Below are positions 1 through 8,799 of a stretch of DNA of 64,000 bases, in pieces (position 1 is the first letter of the stretch; every line of letters starts with the position of its first letter). The DNA comes from Micromussa lordhowensis (lineage: Eukaryota > Cnidaria > Anthozoa > Scleractinia > Lobophylliidae). The position numbers and the translations under genes were made by a program. The notes under the pieces were generated by a model. That model was not told where the DNA came from. It made no database searches and saw only the letters and a list, made by a program, of their open reading frames with translations. The stretch is from contig OZ026600.1 of assembly GCA_964020085.1 (NCBI GenBank), positions 34,457,705 through 34,521,704 of the forward strand, written 5' to 3'.

Positions 1-190
1 CAAGACGCGTACGAACCCTGTGTAAACCTTTTGTTTGTGTCCTTCAACATCATTGGTTCATTGTTGAAAGAGGTCATATCCTGTTCTCAATTAATATTCT
101 GATTGGGTTTTTAAAACCAGTCAGAATAAGTGGCCTGGTTTAAGTTGTTGCACTGTAAGACCATTTGTTGTCTTCGTAACAAAGTCTTGC

Positions 191-516
191 AATAGACCTT
201 TTTACCGATACGGCGGCCATCTTGAATTCCGAGGAAATTATGGGATGCCCAGGGGGCAGATGAGAAATAATTTTGTGGCGTGATAACTTTTAACAATAAT
301 TTTTCGATAACCATAGGAACAACTGCCAAATATCGTGACGAAAAGATGTAACGCTTGTAATATTTATTATGGAATATGAGAGACAAGCAGTAAAAATTTA
401 TCCCGAAAGCTGTGTATACGATAAATTTTCCAGCGATTGCCCCCTCGGCAGCCCATAATTTCTCAGTCAAAACAATAGAATTCAAGATGGCCGCCGTATC
501 GGTAAAAAGGTCTATT
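191..516. mobile_element. MITE with long terminal inverted repeats
   Basis: The two ends are inverted copies of each other for about 39 bp without mismatch (191-229 and 478-516; core CCGATACGGCGGCCATCTTG), and similarity continues inward with small indels to about 80 bp. TA dinucleotides sit just inside each end, so a Tc1/mariner-like TA target is possible. No transposase is encoded. Reading frames inside it are shadows of the repeat. It lies between MED29 exon 3 and the left window edge. Confidence 0.8.
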
Positions 517-754
517 AGAAGACAAGTTGACAAGAATTTACATTCTTGCTTTGAAAGTTTTAGTGGAAAATGAACCTAGTTTTTTGATACCATGATTTTG
601 GCATCAACTGATATAGACTATAATGACCCATCAAAGTCTACGTCTTGGAAAGTGCTGGAAACTGCTTCGAGCCATCTTAATTCATAATTGAACCATGGAA
701 AGTTAGACTGGAAGGAAACTCTTGTACAGCTCTCAATAATGACTAATTAATTAT

Positions 755-910
755 CAATAGCAGAGCTCTGGTGGCCCAAAGGACGGTGCCGCCAGGCGGA
801 GCACCATACCCAAGGCCAAACAATACACAGAAAACCTCACCGCAAATTTTACAAAACTCAAATCAAAATTCTCGCTTATCAACAACTCAGCCCAGGAGCT
901 CCGCTTTCAG
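755..910. mobile_element. Short MITE, AGAGCTC-type ends
   Basis: Left end AGCAGAGCTCTGG (760-772) and right end CCAGGAGCTCCGCTTT form a terminal inverted repeat. The same end motifs bound the larger repeat at about 36,762-37,380, so this looks like a deleted member of that family. It has no coding capacity. Confidence 0.5.
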
Positions 911-1013
911 GCTTGGCTTTATCTATATGTTAATAATAATTATTGACGACTCCTGTTCTTGTTTGGCCAGGGAGATGAAGAGTTAAGACACAAAACATTC
1001 AATTTGTTTTTAC

Positions 1014-1335
1014 CAAACAAAGCTGCAGCTGGTCACAAGCATTATAAAAGTCTTCTAAGCTTTTCTCAAGTCTGTTGTTTGTGCCCTCGACTGATTTCCT
1101 GAACAAAGAAGGAACAGATTATTAATATTAATAAACATTAAAAATATACATGCAGCATCACATGACTTGCTTCCATCACAGGTCTTGTGTTTTCCATCAG
1201 GTAACCAAAGTTACACAAAGTGCAATCTCCATATCGTGTTTAAGGAGCTTCAAAAGGAGGGTCTGAAGCTTCACATTGAAAGTACACACAGGCAAAAATT
1301 AATGCACTTGATACTGGAGGAAAGGATAATCTGTC

Positions 1336-1373
<38 letters not shown>

Positions 1374-1647
1374 GATTTTCTCCAGTTATCAGATGTTCCA
1401 CTGGGTAACACTGATTGTGTCTCAGCAACTTCCCGTAGCTTACAGACACAACACTTTTCGCAACAGATGAGCAGTTCCAAGAATGGCTGATAATTATACA
1501 CTTCCAAGGAAGTCAGGTACACCTAACTTTTTGATATGCCTCCGAGAGCACCAATCACGATAGGTATTACTGTGACTTTCGAGGCTCCATGAATCCTTCT
1601 GATTTCGAATGCTAGTTCCTGGTACTTCTCAACCTTCTCCTCCTCAG

Positions 1648-1697
<50 letters not shown>

Positions 1698-3578
1698 CAT
1701 TATTATTATTATTATTATTCTAATAACTGAGGCTTTGGATAAACAATTGAGAATAAAAATCAGTGATAAAAATTGTGAATGACGTTTCGATGAATCGTTC
1801 ATCATTTTCAAATTCGTAAAAAACTAAAAGTCAAATTCTTGTGAGTTCTTTATATACTAAAAATGTGTGTGAAAATCTCGTAGCATGTAATTAAAATTAT
1901 TACAATGCGGAATGCAGAAAGCGACAATTAAGTATTAATTGTCGCTTTCTGACCCTTTCTGTCTGCCAGAAAGGGTCCAGACTAGCACATCTCTATGGTC
2001 TACCCAAGACACATAAGGAGCGACTGTCGATGAGACCAATTCTGTCCGCCACAGGGACGTATAACTACGCTCTTGCTAAATGGCTTGACGAGAAACTGAA
2101 ACCCCTGTCTATTAACGACCATACCATCTCTGACGTGTTTCAGTTTGCTGAAGAGATCCATGGGCTGGATCTCAACGAGGGCGATATTTTGGTATCGTAT
2201 GATGTATCAGCATTGTTCACGAACGTGCCCCTAGAAGAAACCATCCAGATTCTTGCGAACAAGGCCTTCACTCGGAATTGGTTTAATGAGACCCACAACC
2301 TTAACATCACCCAGGATGACCTTGTTGAACTTCTACGAGTGGCTACAAAACATCAACTGTTTCAATTCAATGGCAGTCTTTATGAACAAATTGATGGAGT
2401 AGCGATGGGGTCACCCCTTGGGCCACTCATGGCGAACACATTTATGTGTTCAATCGAGGAGAAATTAGAAAGTGAAGATAAGTTACCTTCTTTTTATAAG
2501 AGATACGTGGATGACACCTTAGCCGCGGTAAAAGATATTCCAACTGCTACGGCTTTCCTGGCAACATTAAACGAAGTACACCCGGCAATCAGCTTCACGA
2601 TGGAAGTGGCAAATAACAACAAACTACCTTTCATCGGAATGGAACTCATAAAGATTGGGAAACAGCTGAAAACATGTGTCCACAGGAAAACAACAAATAA
2701 AGGCCTACTTCTCCACTATCGAAGCCATGTTGATGCCCGTTACAAACGATCCCTTCTAATAATGACTATGTTAAACCGGGCCCACTGTCTCTCATCCTCA
2801 CCTGACCTATTTGCTGAAGAATGTGACAACTTGAAAGGGATCTTCTTAAAACTGAAGTACCCAGAGAATCATATTAATTCCACAATAACTAGATTCATCG
2901 AGTCGCGAAATCAACAACGATGTTCAAGCAAATGAGCCCGTTCCAATTATTATGCCGTTCAAGGATCAAAGATCAGCCGACGTTGTACGGAGACAGCTGT
3001 CCGATCTTGGAAGAAAAATTAACAGCGATCTACGCCCAGTGTTTACAAGCAGAAAAATTGCCGACGACATCAAAGTAGCAGAGGCCAAACCACCGCTAAT
3101 AAATCAACAATGCGTTGTCTATAAATTCAAATGTGATCTGTGTGATGCAGATTATGTTGGCTATACTTGCCGACACCTTTTTCAACGCATTGAGGAACAC
3201 AAACACTCTGCTATTGGAAAACACCTGCGTGACGCCCACAATCAGAGAAACAAAGATCTTCAGGAACAATTCACCATTCTTAAGAAATGTCGTGGGAAAT
3301 TTGAATGCTTAATTTACGAAATGCTCTTTATTCAAGAAGTGCAGCCTGAGCTGAACACTCAATCTGATTCAATCAGAGCAAAACTATTTAATACTTAATT
3401 GTCGCTTTCTGCATTCCGCATTGTAGTAATTTTAATTACATGCAACGAGATTTTCACACACATTTTTAGTATATAAAGAACTCACAAGAATTTGACTTTT
3501 AGTTTTTTACGAATTTGAAAATGATGAACGATTCATCGATACGTCATTCACAATTTTTATCACTGATTTTTATTCTCA

Positions 3579-3648
<70 letters not shown>

Positions 3649-5633
3649 CAACCTGGAAATTGAATAGGACAGAGGTTCCTTGAATTGTAATGATGCACAT
3701 GTGGTCAAGAGGAATTCCACTCTGATTTGCAATAATTAATGTTAATGATTGTAAAAATAAATGCTGGCTGGGCTTAGAAGAGGAAGGGGAGGGTTGCTTA
3801 CAAGAGGTGCAGTTATTTCAAGTTTTGGCCAGTATAGGAGCGGAGGTCAATCAATGATATATGATGCAATCAATCAATCAACTTACGTTCCAAGGTCGAC
3901 TTCTGCATTTTGGATAATAGTCATATTTGCTGATCTCATAACAATCTGCGGACAAACAAGGATTGTAAAACATTGATTACTGATCTGTTATCATAATAAT
4001 TTTCGCTTTGTTGTTATGTTTTTGGCTGTCTTCATGAAATATTTCAAGATTGATAAAAAGCCTTATCCAGTTATTATTTCAGCAACAGTGACATAATGAC
4101 CTTTGGGATCGATAAGATCTTACTATAGTCATTTCCATGGAATTGTTAAAACTTTGGGGATCTTGGTTGTCCAAATCAGATGTATATGAAAAAGATGTTG
4201 ATGCAAGACTTTGCAAGAAGGCAAGACTAGCCTTTTTCTCTGCATGCCCAAGACATGTTGACTTCTTCAACTGCAAGGGTGTTTAAATGTGAGCTCGAAA
4301 CATTCAGGTTCTAAGATGTTCAGATGTCATTTATAAACAAAACAGACAAACAAATAAATCGGCACTTCTTAGCCTTGCAAAAAATTGAAACTGCAAGACA
4401 GTTTAGTGAAAAAATTGAGACATCCAGATGCACACAAGCAGATGCACAACCTCTAACAAACTATGAGTCTGTGAGACACTTGAAATTTGACAAAAATTTT
4501 GCAAGACCCATGCATGGTTATTGAAGGACAAAAGGCCATTTTACAGTTGTGTGCTTAGTTACCTGGCCATGAATGCAAGCGAGGCTGGAGGTGACCTTGC
4601 TTTGATACAGACCTTCAAGCTTTTCTCATGTAAATGTCAACTAGCTAGCATGAGAACAACTTGATTTGGACAATAAAAGCAGAGAGGTCTGTATCAAAAC
4701 AAGGTCAACTCCAGCCTCGCTGCCAGTCAGAGGCCAGGTCACTTTGCCAACAACTGTAAAATTAACAAATTGACGTCAGTTTTTCATGCGTCTGTCCTGT
4801 TATTGATCATAAATTTTGTCATCACATTGTCAAAGTAGCTGTGGATCTGCAGACTACTTTGACAATGTGATGACGAAATTCATTGTCAATAACAGGACAG
4901 ACGCATGAAAAACTGACATCAATTTTTTTTTTAAGATAAAAAATGGTCGAATTGCCCGCTCTCGCTCGCTGACGCGTCGCACGAATTTCAAATTCATATG
5001 TCTGTCCGCATATTGACAATAAAAATTAGCCAATGAACGCGCGAGAATTTCTGCAGTTATCGTAAAATGGTCTATTCACCAACCCTATGAAATAAATTCT
5101 GACCCCGGACACACCACCAAACCACAAAACAAAATCTATTATTTAAAAAACCTTATTGATCATCAGCCACAAACGCAGCATTTCAGGACAAACATTTATT
5201 ATTTTAGGGCAAGTAAGCTTGTATCAACTGTATAGCTGACTATATAAAACAGTAGGAGCAACTTCAGAATACCCGGTCACTTCATTTACACTGTACATGT
5301 GTTGGTGTGCTTTGAAGAACGAGGTATATAACAATATACCCTGCGAGCAGAGGTCTCTTCGATCTTCCTAGATCAGTCTTCCCGACTGATCTAGGAAGAT
5401 CGAAGAGACCTCTGCTCGCAGGGTAATAACAATAATAAGCTTACTATGAACGACTTTTGAGAGGATAAGAGTGGGACTAATAGCACAACCATGAGCTCTG
5501 GTGGCGCTCTGTTACGTTAATGACTCTTTCTAGCGTTAACCTCGAGCATTGAAATTCTTACCGCAAGAGTTTCCTTGACAGTTTTGATCCTTTGGCCAAG
5601 TTCCGCATCAAACACTGAACCAGCGGCCGCCAT
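1014..5633 (-). CDS. MED29: MED29, Mediator complex subunit 29 (first three coding exons; 3' end outside window)
   Basis: Minus-strand exons 5562-5633, 3887-3945 and 1014-1098 (72, 59, 85 nt) have GT donors and AG acceptors and join in phase. The product starts MAAAGSVFDAELGQRIKTVK and ends at the donor with LEKSLEDFYNACDQLQLCL, which matches the conserved MED29 segment (human: FDKCLEEFYALCDQLELCL). MED29 is a small nuclear subunit of the Mediator tail/head interface that relays transcription factors to RNA polymerase II. Seventy-two codons are present; the family is about 200 aa, so roughly the C-terminal half lies beyond position 1. The start ATG has an A at -3 and G at +4. The introns contain a Penelope-like element, a retrotransposon tail and ATT microsatellites. 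It is head-to-head with WDR27. Confidence 0.85.
1337..1373. repeat. (ATT)n microsatellite
   Basis: An uninterrupted run of ATT/TTA triplets inside MED29 intron 3. Reading frames that cross it encode poly-isoleucine and are not genes. Confidence 0.95.
1380..1646 (-). pseudogene. 3' tail of a retrotransposon ORF (remnant)
   Basis: The minus strand encodes, through frameshifts, EEEKVEKYQELAFEIRR followed by VTVIPIVIGALGGISKK and a later AILGTAHLLRKVL-like stretch. This is the usual C-terminal tail seen behind reverse transcriptases of many marine-invertebrate retroelements. Frames are broken and two ATT microsatellites bracket it, so it is dead. Family assignment is from memory of the motif. 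Confidence 0.5.
1648..1720. repeat. (ATT)n microsatellite, left of the Penelope-like element
   Basis: About 24 ATT units with one interruption. Another ATT array lies at 3581-3646 directly beyond the other end of the Penelope-like element. Confidence 0.95.
1745..1938 (-). repeat. Inverted LTR-like flank (left) of Penelope-like element
   Basis: Reverse complement of 3389-3581. Read on the minus strand it contains the stem-forming segment ATGAACGATTCAT followed by CGAAACG (about 1781-1812), resembling the hammerhead ribozyme cores known from Penelope-like elements. The essential C of the CUGANGA box is not visible, so activity is doubtful. Confidence 0.75.
1979..2935 (+). pseudogene. Reverse transcriptase of Penelope-like element
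   Basis: The open frame carries the family block LYGLPKTHK at 1991-2017, ahead of the first in-frame ATG at 2030. It continues with DILVSYDVSALFTNVP (metal-binding region), GVAMGSPLGPLMANTFM, and the catalytic YVDD box (KRYVDDTLAA). The 5' part that should precede these blocks is gone, and the frame stops at 2935 where a frameshift separates it from the GIY-YIG segment. The length is roughly half of a full Penelope ORF, so it is not functional as it stands. Confidence 0.9.
2904..3398 (+). pseudogene. GIY-YIG endonuclease segment of Penelope-like element
   Basis: The frame shows a cysteine pair CVVYKFKCDLCDADYVGYT, where VYK and YVGYT stand for the GIY and YIG motifs, then RHLFQRIEEH and a downstream E/Y-rich tail. 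It is offset by one frame from the RT ORF. The shift lies near 2905-2930, where the RT frame turns into CSSK-stop while this frame is already open. In intact relatives RT and endonuclease are one polyprotein. The last codons run into the right inverted flank. Confidence 0.85.
3389..3581 (+). repeat. Inverted LTR-like flank (right) of Penelope-like element
   Basis: Contains the ORF stop and the 3' untranslated end, and is the inverted partner of 1745-1938. The hammerhead-like segment at 3519-3550 has GATAC where the left copy has GAAAC, so the two flanks have diverged. Confidence 0.75.
3581..3646. repeat. (ATT)n microsatellite, right of the Penelope-like element
   Basis: About 22 ATT units directly abutting the right flank of the retroelement. 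Insertion into, or amplification from, an ATT tract is possible. Confidence 0.95.
4537..4762. mobile_element. Hairpin MITE in MED29 intron 1
   Basis: Inverted arms: TTTTACAGTTG and ACCTGGCC with GCGAGGCTGGAG on the left (to 4616), mirrored by CTCCAGCCTCGC and GGCCAGGT with CAACTGTAAA on the right (4685-4760). An inner ATGAGAA/TTCTCAT pair closes the hairpin. No coding capacity. Confidence 0.7.
4769..4923. mobile_element. Near-perfect palindromic MITE
   Basis: An almost perfect palindrome. Arms begin ATTGACGTCAGTTTTTCATG and end with the complement, with a short centre near 4846-4852. A diverged relative lies inside the foldback element spacer at 8612-8776. It would extrude a hairpin of about 75 bp. 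Confidence 0.8.
5266..5327. mobile_element. Partial copy of an AATACCC-type MITE
   Basis: The segment AATACCCGGTCACTTCATTT up to GAAGAACGAGGTATAT resembles, in reverse orientation, the right half of the MITE at 41757-41868 inside the Kolobok transposase gene. Only one end is present; the other side is replaced by the hairpin at 5337. Confidence 0.55.
5337..5425. mobile_element. Perfect hairpin MITE with 9-bp target duplication
   Basis: Arms start TACCCTGCGAGCAGAGGTCT and continue perfectly complementary to the centre, with a loop of only a few bases. It is flanked by the direct repeat ATAACAATA (5328-5336 and 5426-5434), read here as the target-site duplication. A 52-bp relative occurs at 18231-18282. 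Confidence 0.85.
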
Positions 5634-5700
5634 CTTGGATTTTCGATTTGTGAGCCTGCACTGTCAGCTACTACTAAGCGGTCGTTACCAACAAGATTTG
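5634..5700. promoter_or_regulatory. Left half of the ancestral MED29/WDR27 bidirectional promoter
   Basis: These 67 bp lie between the MED29 start codon and the foldback element. With 10671-10676 they made a 73-bp interval between two divergent start codons. Both starts sit in AAnATGGCGGC (CAAGATGGCGGC on the minus strand for MED29, CAAAATGGCGGC for WDR27), the consensus bound by YY1 in other animals and often placed at TSS-proximal starts. That YY1 acts here is inference. Confidence 0.55.
5692..5700. repeat. Target-site duplication, left, of foldback element
   Basis: CAAGATTTG here and again at 10662-10670. Because the first base outside and the TIR end are both G, the duplication could be 8 or 9 bp. 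Confidence 0.85.
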
Positions 5701-5754
5701 GTATGTACTTTAAGTAAGGTTATTAAAGTGTATCATAGTTGTATAATTTAATCC

Positions 5755-7655
5755 GTGTATAGCTATTGATAGCCACATATAGCCGTGTGTAGCTATGTAT
5801 GGCCAAGTACAGCCATGTATAGCCATGCACATCCATGTACAGCCATGGATAGCCATATACAGCCATGTATAGCCATATACAGCCATGTATAGCCATGTAT
5901 AGCCATGAACAGCCATGTATAGCCATGTACAGCCATGTATACCCACCTCCGTGGATAGCCATATTTAGCCATGTATAGCCATGTATAGCCATGTACAGCC
6001 ATGTATAGCCATGTATGCCCATGGATAGCCATATATAGCCATGTATAGCCATGTAAAGCCATGTACAGCCATGTATACCCATGGATAGCCATATATAGCC
6101 ATATATAGCCATATATAGCCATGCATAGCCATATACAGCCATGTATAGCCATTGATAGCCATGTATAGCCACGTATAGCCATCTACAGCCATGTTTACCC
6201 ATGTATAGCCATGTGCAGCCATGTATAGTAATGTATCGCCATGTATAGTCATGTACAGACATTTTTAGCCATGTACAGCTATGTATAGCTATGGATAGCC
6301 ATGTATAGCCATGTATAGCAATGTATAGCTATGTACAGCCAGGGATAGCCATGGATAGCCATGGATAGCCATGTATATCCATGTATAGCCATGTACAGCC
6401 ATGTACAGCCATTTATAGCCATGTAAAGCCATGGATAGCCATGTATAGCCATGTATTGCCATGTACAGCCATGGACAGCCATGTATAGTCATGGATAGCC
6501 ATGGATAGCCATGGATAGCCACGGATAGCCACAGATAGCCATGTATAGCCATGGATATCCATGGATAGCCATGGATAACCATGGATAGCCACGTATAGCC
6601 ATGTATAGCCATGTATAGCCATGTATCGCCATGTATCGCCATGTATAGCCATGGATAGTCATGTACAGCCATTTATAGCCATGTATAGCCATGGATATCC
6701 ATGGATAGCCATGTATAGCCATTTATAGCCATGGATAGCTATGTATAGCCATGGATAGCCATGGATAGCCATTTATAGCCATGTACAACCACGTGCAGCC
6801 ATGTACAGCCATGTATAGCCATTTATAGCCATGTATAGCCATCTATAGCCATTTATAGCCATGTATAGCCATCTATAGCCATGGATAGCCATGGATAGCC
6901 ATGGATAGCCATGGATAGCCATGCATAGACATTTATAGCCATGTATAGCCGTGTATAGCTATGGATAGCCATGTATAGCCATGTATAGGCATTTATTGTC
7001 ATGTATAGCGATGGATAGCCATATATAGCAATGTATAGCCATGTATAGCTATGTACAGCCATGTATAGCCATGGATAGCCATGTATAGCCATTTATAGCC
7101 ATGTATAGCCATGGATAGCCATGGATAGCCATGGATAGCCATGGATAGCCATGTATAGCTATTTATAGCCATGTATAGCCATGGATAGCTGTGTATAGCC
7201 ATGGATAGCCATGGATAGCCATGTATAGCCATTTATAGCCATGTACAGCCATGTGCAGCCATGTACAGCCATGTATAGCCATTTATAACCATGTATATAT
7301 AGCCATGGATAGCTATGTATAGCCATGTATAGCCATGGATAGCCATGTATAGCCATGTATAGCCATGTATAGCCATGTATAGCCATTTATAGCCATTTAC
7401 AGCCATGTGCAGCCATGTGCAGCCATGTACAGCCATGTACAGCCATGTATGGCCATGTACAGCTACGTACAGCCATGTATAGCCCTATGCAGCCATGTAC
7501 AGCCAGGAATGGCCATGTACAGCTATGTACAGCCATGTACAGCCGTGTACTGCCATGTATTGCCATGGATAGCAATGGACAACCATGGATAGCCATGGAT
7601 AGCCATGTACAACTATGTACAGCCATGTATAGCCATATACAGCCATGTATAGCCA
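5755..7655. repeat. Left 10-bp minisatellite array (unit TATAGCCATG)
   Basis: About 190 copies of a 10-bp unit with frequent variants GTATAGCCAT, GGATAGCCAT, GTACAGCCAT and TTATAGCCAT. On the minus strand the unit has no stop codon in any frame, so all three frames stay open and encode permutations of MAIHGYTWLY. On the plus strand each unit triplet contains ATG and TAG, giving strings of tiny ORFs. Near 7296-7308 the 10-bp register is shifted. Confidence 0.95.
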
Positions 7656-8152
7656 TTTAAATTTTGGATTTGCATTTTATTTTCTATATAGCGAGAATTT
7701 TAGGCAGTAAACCTTGCGAATAGAATTCTATATGTGCTATATTTTCACATGTGAAAAAAGCGATACGTCCATTCAGTCCGAATTTGTCTTTGCACAGCGC
7801 GAAGCGTCGCCATGACATTATTGAATCTGACAGTAATTACGGACAAGCGGAAAGATTTCACACTCTGTATAATTACGAATTCTCCCGTATTATATTTAAG
7901 CTTGTGTGGGCTCGTTGTCCGCCTGTTGTTGGACTAGAGAGCGCATTTGTTTTTCATTTAATGCGCACAGCCATTTATTACGCTCGGTCATTCATTACGT
8001 TCTGGCCTGTAATTTTATGGTGTCGAAAAAACTCAAACTGATTTAAGGGTATGTTAAATTCTCGCTATGTATACAATAAACTGTGTAACTTGCCTCCCAG
8101 CGTAATAACTTCCGTACCATGTGACCGGATTCTGAAAAGGGCCTATTGCTTA

Positions 8153-8428
8153 GAGCGCTTTTCATTTCAGTGTCAAAAAGTAATTGGTTTTGCGTTTACT
8201 ACGCTACGCGATTGGCTTAAAAAACTCGCGCCACTTTTTCGTACAATCAGGAGTAAAACCAACACCAATCGTGATTCACTCGTACGCGTTTTTCCGCGCT
8301 TTGCGTCAGCTACATGTAATTACTTCGTGTTTTGATTGGTTCACTTGATTACTGTGTCCTTTGTGATTGGCTAGAGTGATTACTCTGGTTTTGGTTTTAC
8401 GACACTCAATTGAAAACCGCTCTAAAAC
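8153..8428. mobile_element. MITE nested in foldback spacer (GAGCG-type)
   Basis: Ends AGAGCGCTTTTCATTTCAG and, on the right, its inverted counterpart ending GAAAACCGCTCT. A related copy lies at 37726-37876. TA occurs at both outer edges. The interior repeats the motif GATTGGCTTAA/GATTGGTTCAC. Confidence 0.75.
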
Positions 8429-8611
8429 ACCAAGAAAGTAACTGCTGGGGAATATCTATTTTGAACGGTGTTTCTTTGTGCAATGCAGTTTATTTGCATA
8501 ATAAAAATGCTCAAGCTCTCATTGCTTTGACTTATCGGGATTTACCTGTATTCGTTTACTAACAATGCACTCTAAATTTTCAATACCACTCTCTGCAAAA
8601 CCTCTTGCGAT

Positions 8612-8776
8612 ATGAGTCTGTCCTGTTATTGACCATGAATTTCGTCAAAACACTGTCAAAGTAGACTGCAGATCCACTCGGCTACCGCCAAATAGATCCA
8701 CAGCTACTTTGACAATTTTATGACGAAATTTACGCTCAATAACAAGAGAAACGCATGAAAAACTGACGTCAATTTG
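8612..8776. mobile_element. Diverged copy of the palindromic MITE at 4769-4923
   Basis: Shares CTGTCCTGTTATTGA, ACTGTCAAAGTAG, CTACTTTGACA and GCATGAAAAACTGACGTCAA with the copy at 4769-4923, again as inverted arms, but with an asymmetric centre and more substitutions. Confidence 0.75.
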
Positions 8777-8799
8777 TTAATTACACGTCACCAAGGGGC

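Larger units (their letters stand above)
1745..3582 (+). mobile_element. Penelope-like retroelement, 5'-truncated, with inverted flanks
   Basis: Contains reverse transcriptase and GIY-YIG segments in the order typical of Penelope-like elements. It is flanked by inverted copies of its own 3' end: 1745-1938 is the reverse complement of 3389-3581 with few differences. ATT arrays lie on both sides. The RT starts abruptly at about 1940 next to the inverted 3' copy, so the 5' part of the ORF is missing. This agrees with the known tendency of these elements to be truncated and carry inverted LTR-like repeats. It sits in MED29 intron 2. Confidence 0.9.
7656..8799. other. Spacer of the foldback element
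   Basis: A 1.1-kb non-repeat core between the two arrays. It holds a MITE (8153-8428) and a palindromic MITE relative (8612-8776). Open stretches at 7751-8041 and 8051-8335 show no recognisable domain, and the second lies largely in the MITE. No transposase motif was seen. Confidence 0.7.

Noticed and set aside
111..533. 140-codon minus-strand ORF
   Set aside because: It lies almost entirely in the MITE at 191-516 and has no domain.
3652..3719. Candidate MED29 exon (VEFLLTTCASLQFKEPLSYS)
   Set aside because: Open and splice-bounded, but skipping it gives DLGT-KSVEG-LEKSLEDFY, which matches MED29; the insert does not.
4128..4274. Candidate extra MED29 exon (LKKSTCLGHAEKKASLAFLQ), with acceptor and donor
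   Set aside because: It fits phase 0, but joining exon 1 directly to 3887-3945 gives the continuous match to MED29 (KETLA-IVMRS-QN), and this insert has no counterpart in the family.
7751..8335. Two ORFs of 96 and 94 codons in the foldback spacer as a transposase
   Set aside because: No domain or catalytic motif. The second overlaps a MITE, and the frames are what AT-rich sequence gives by chance.
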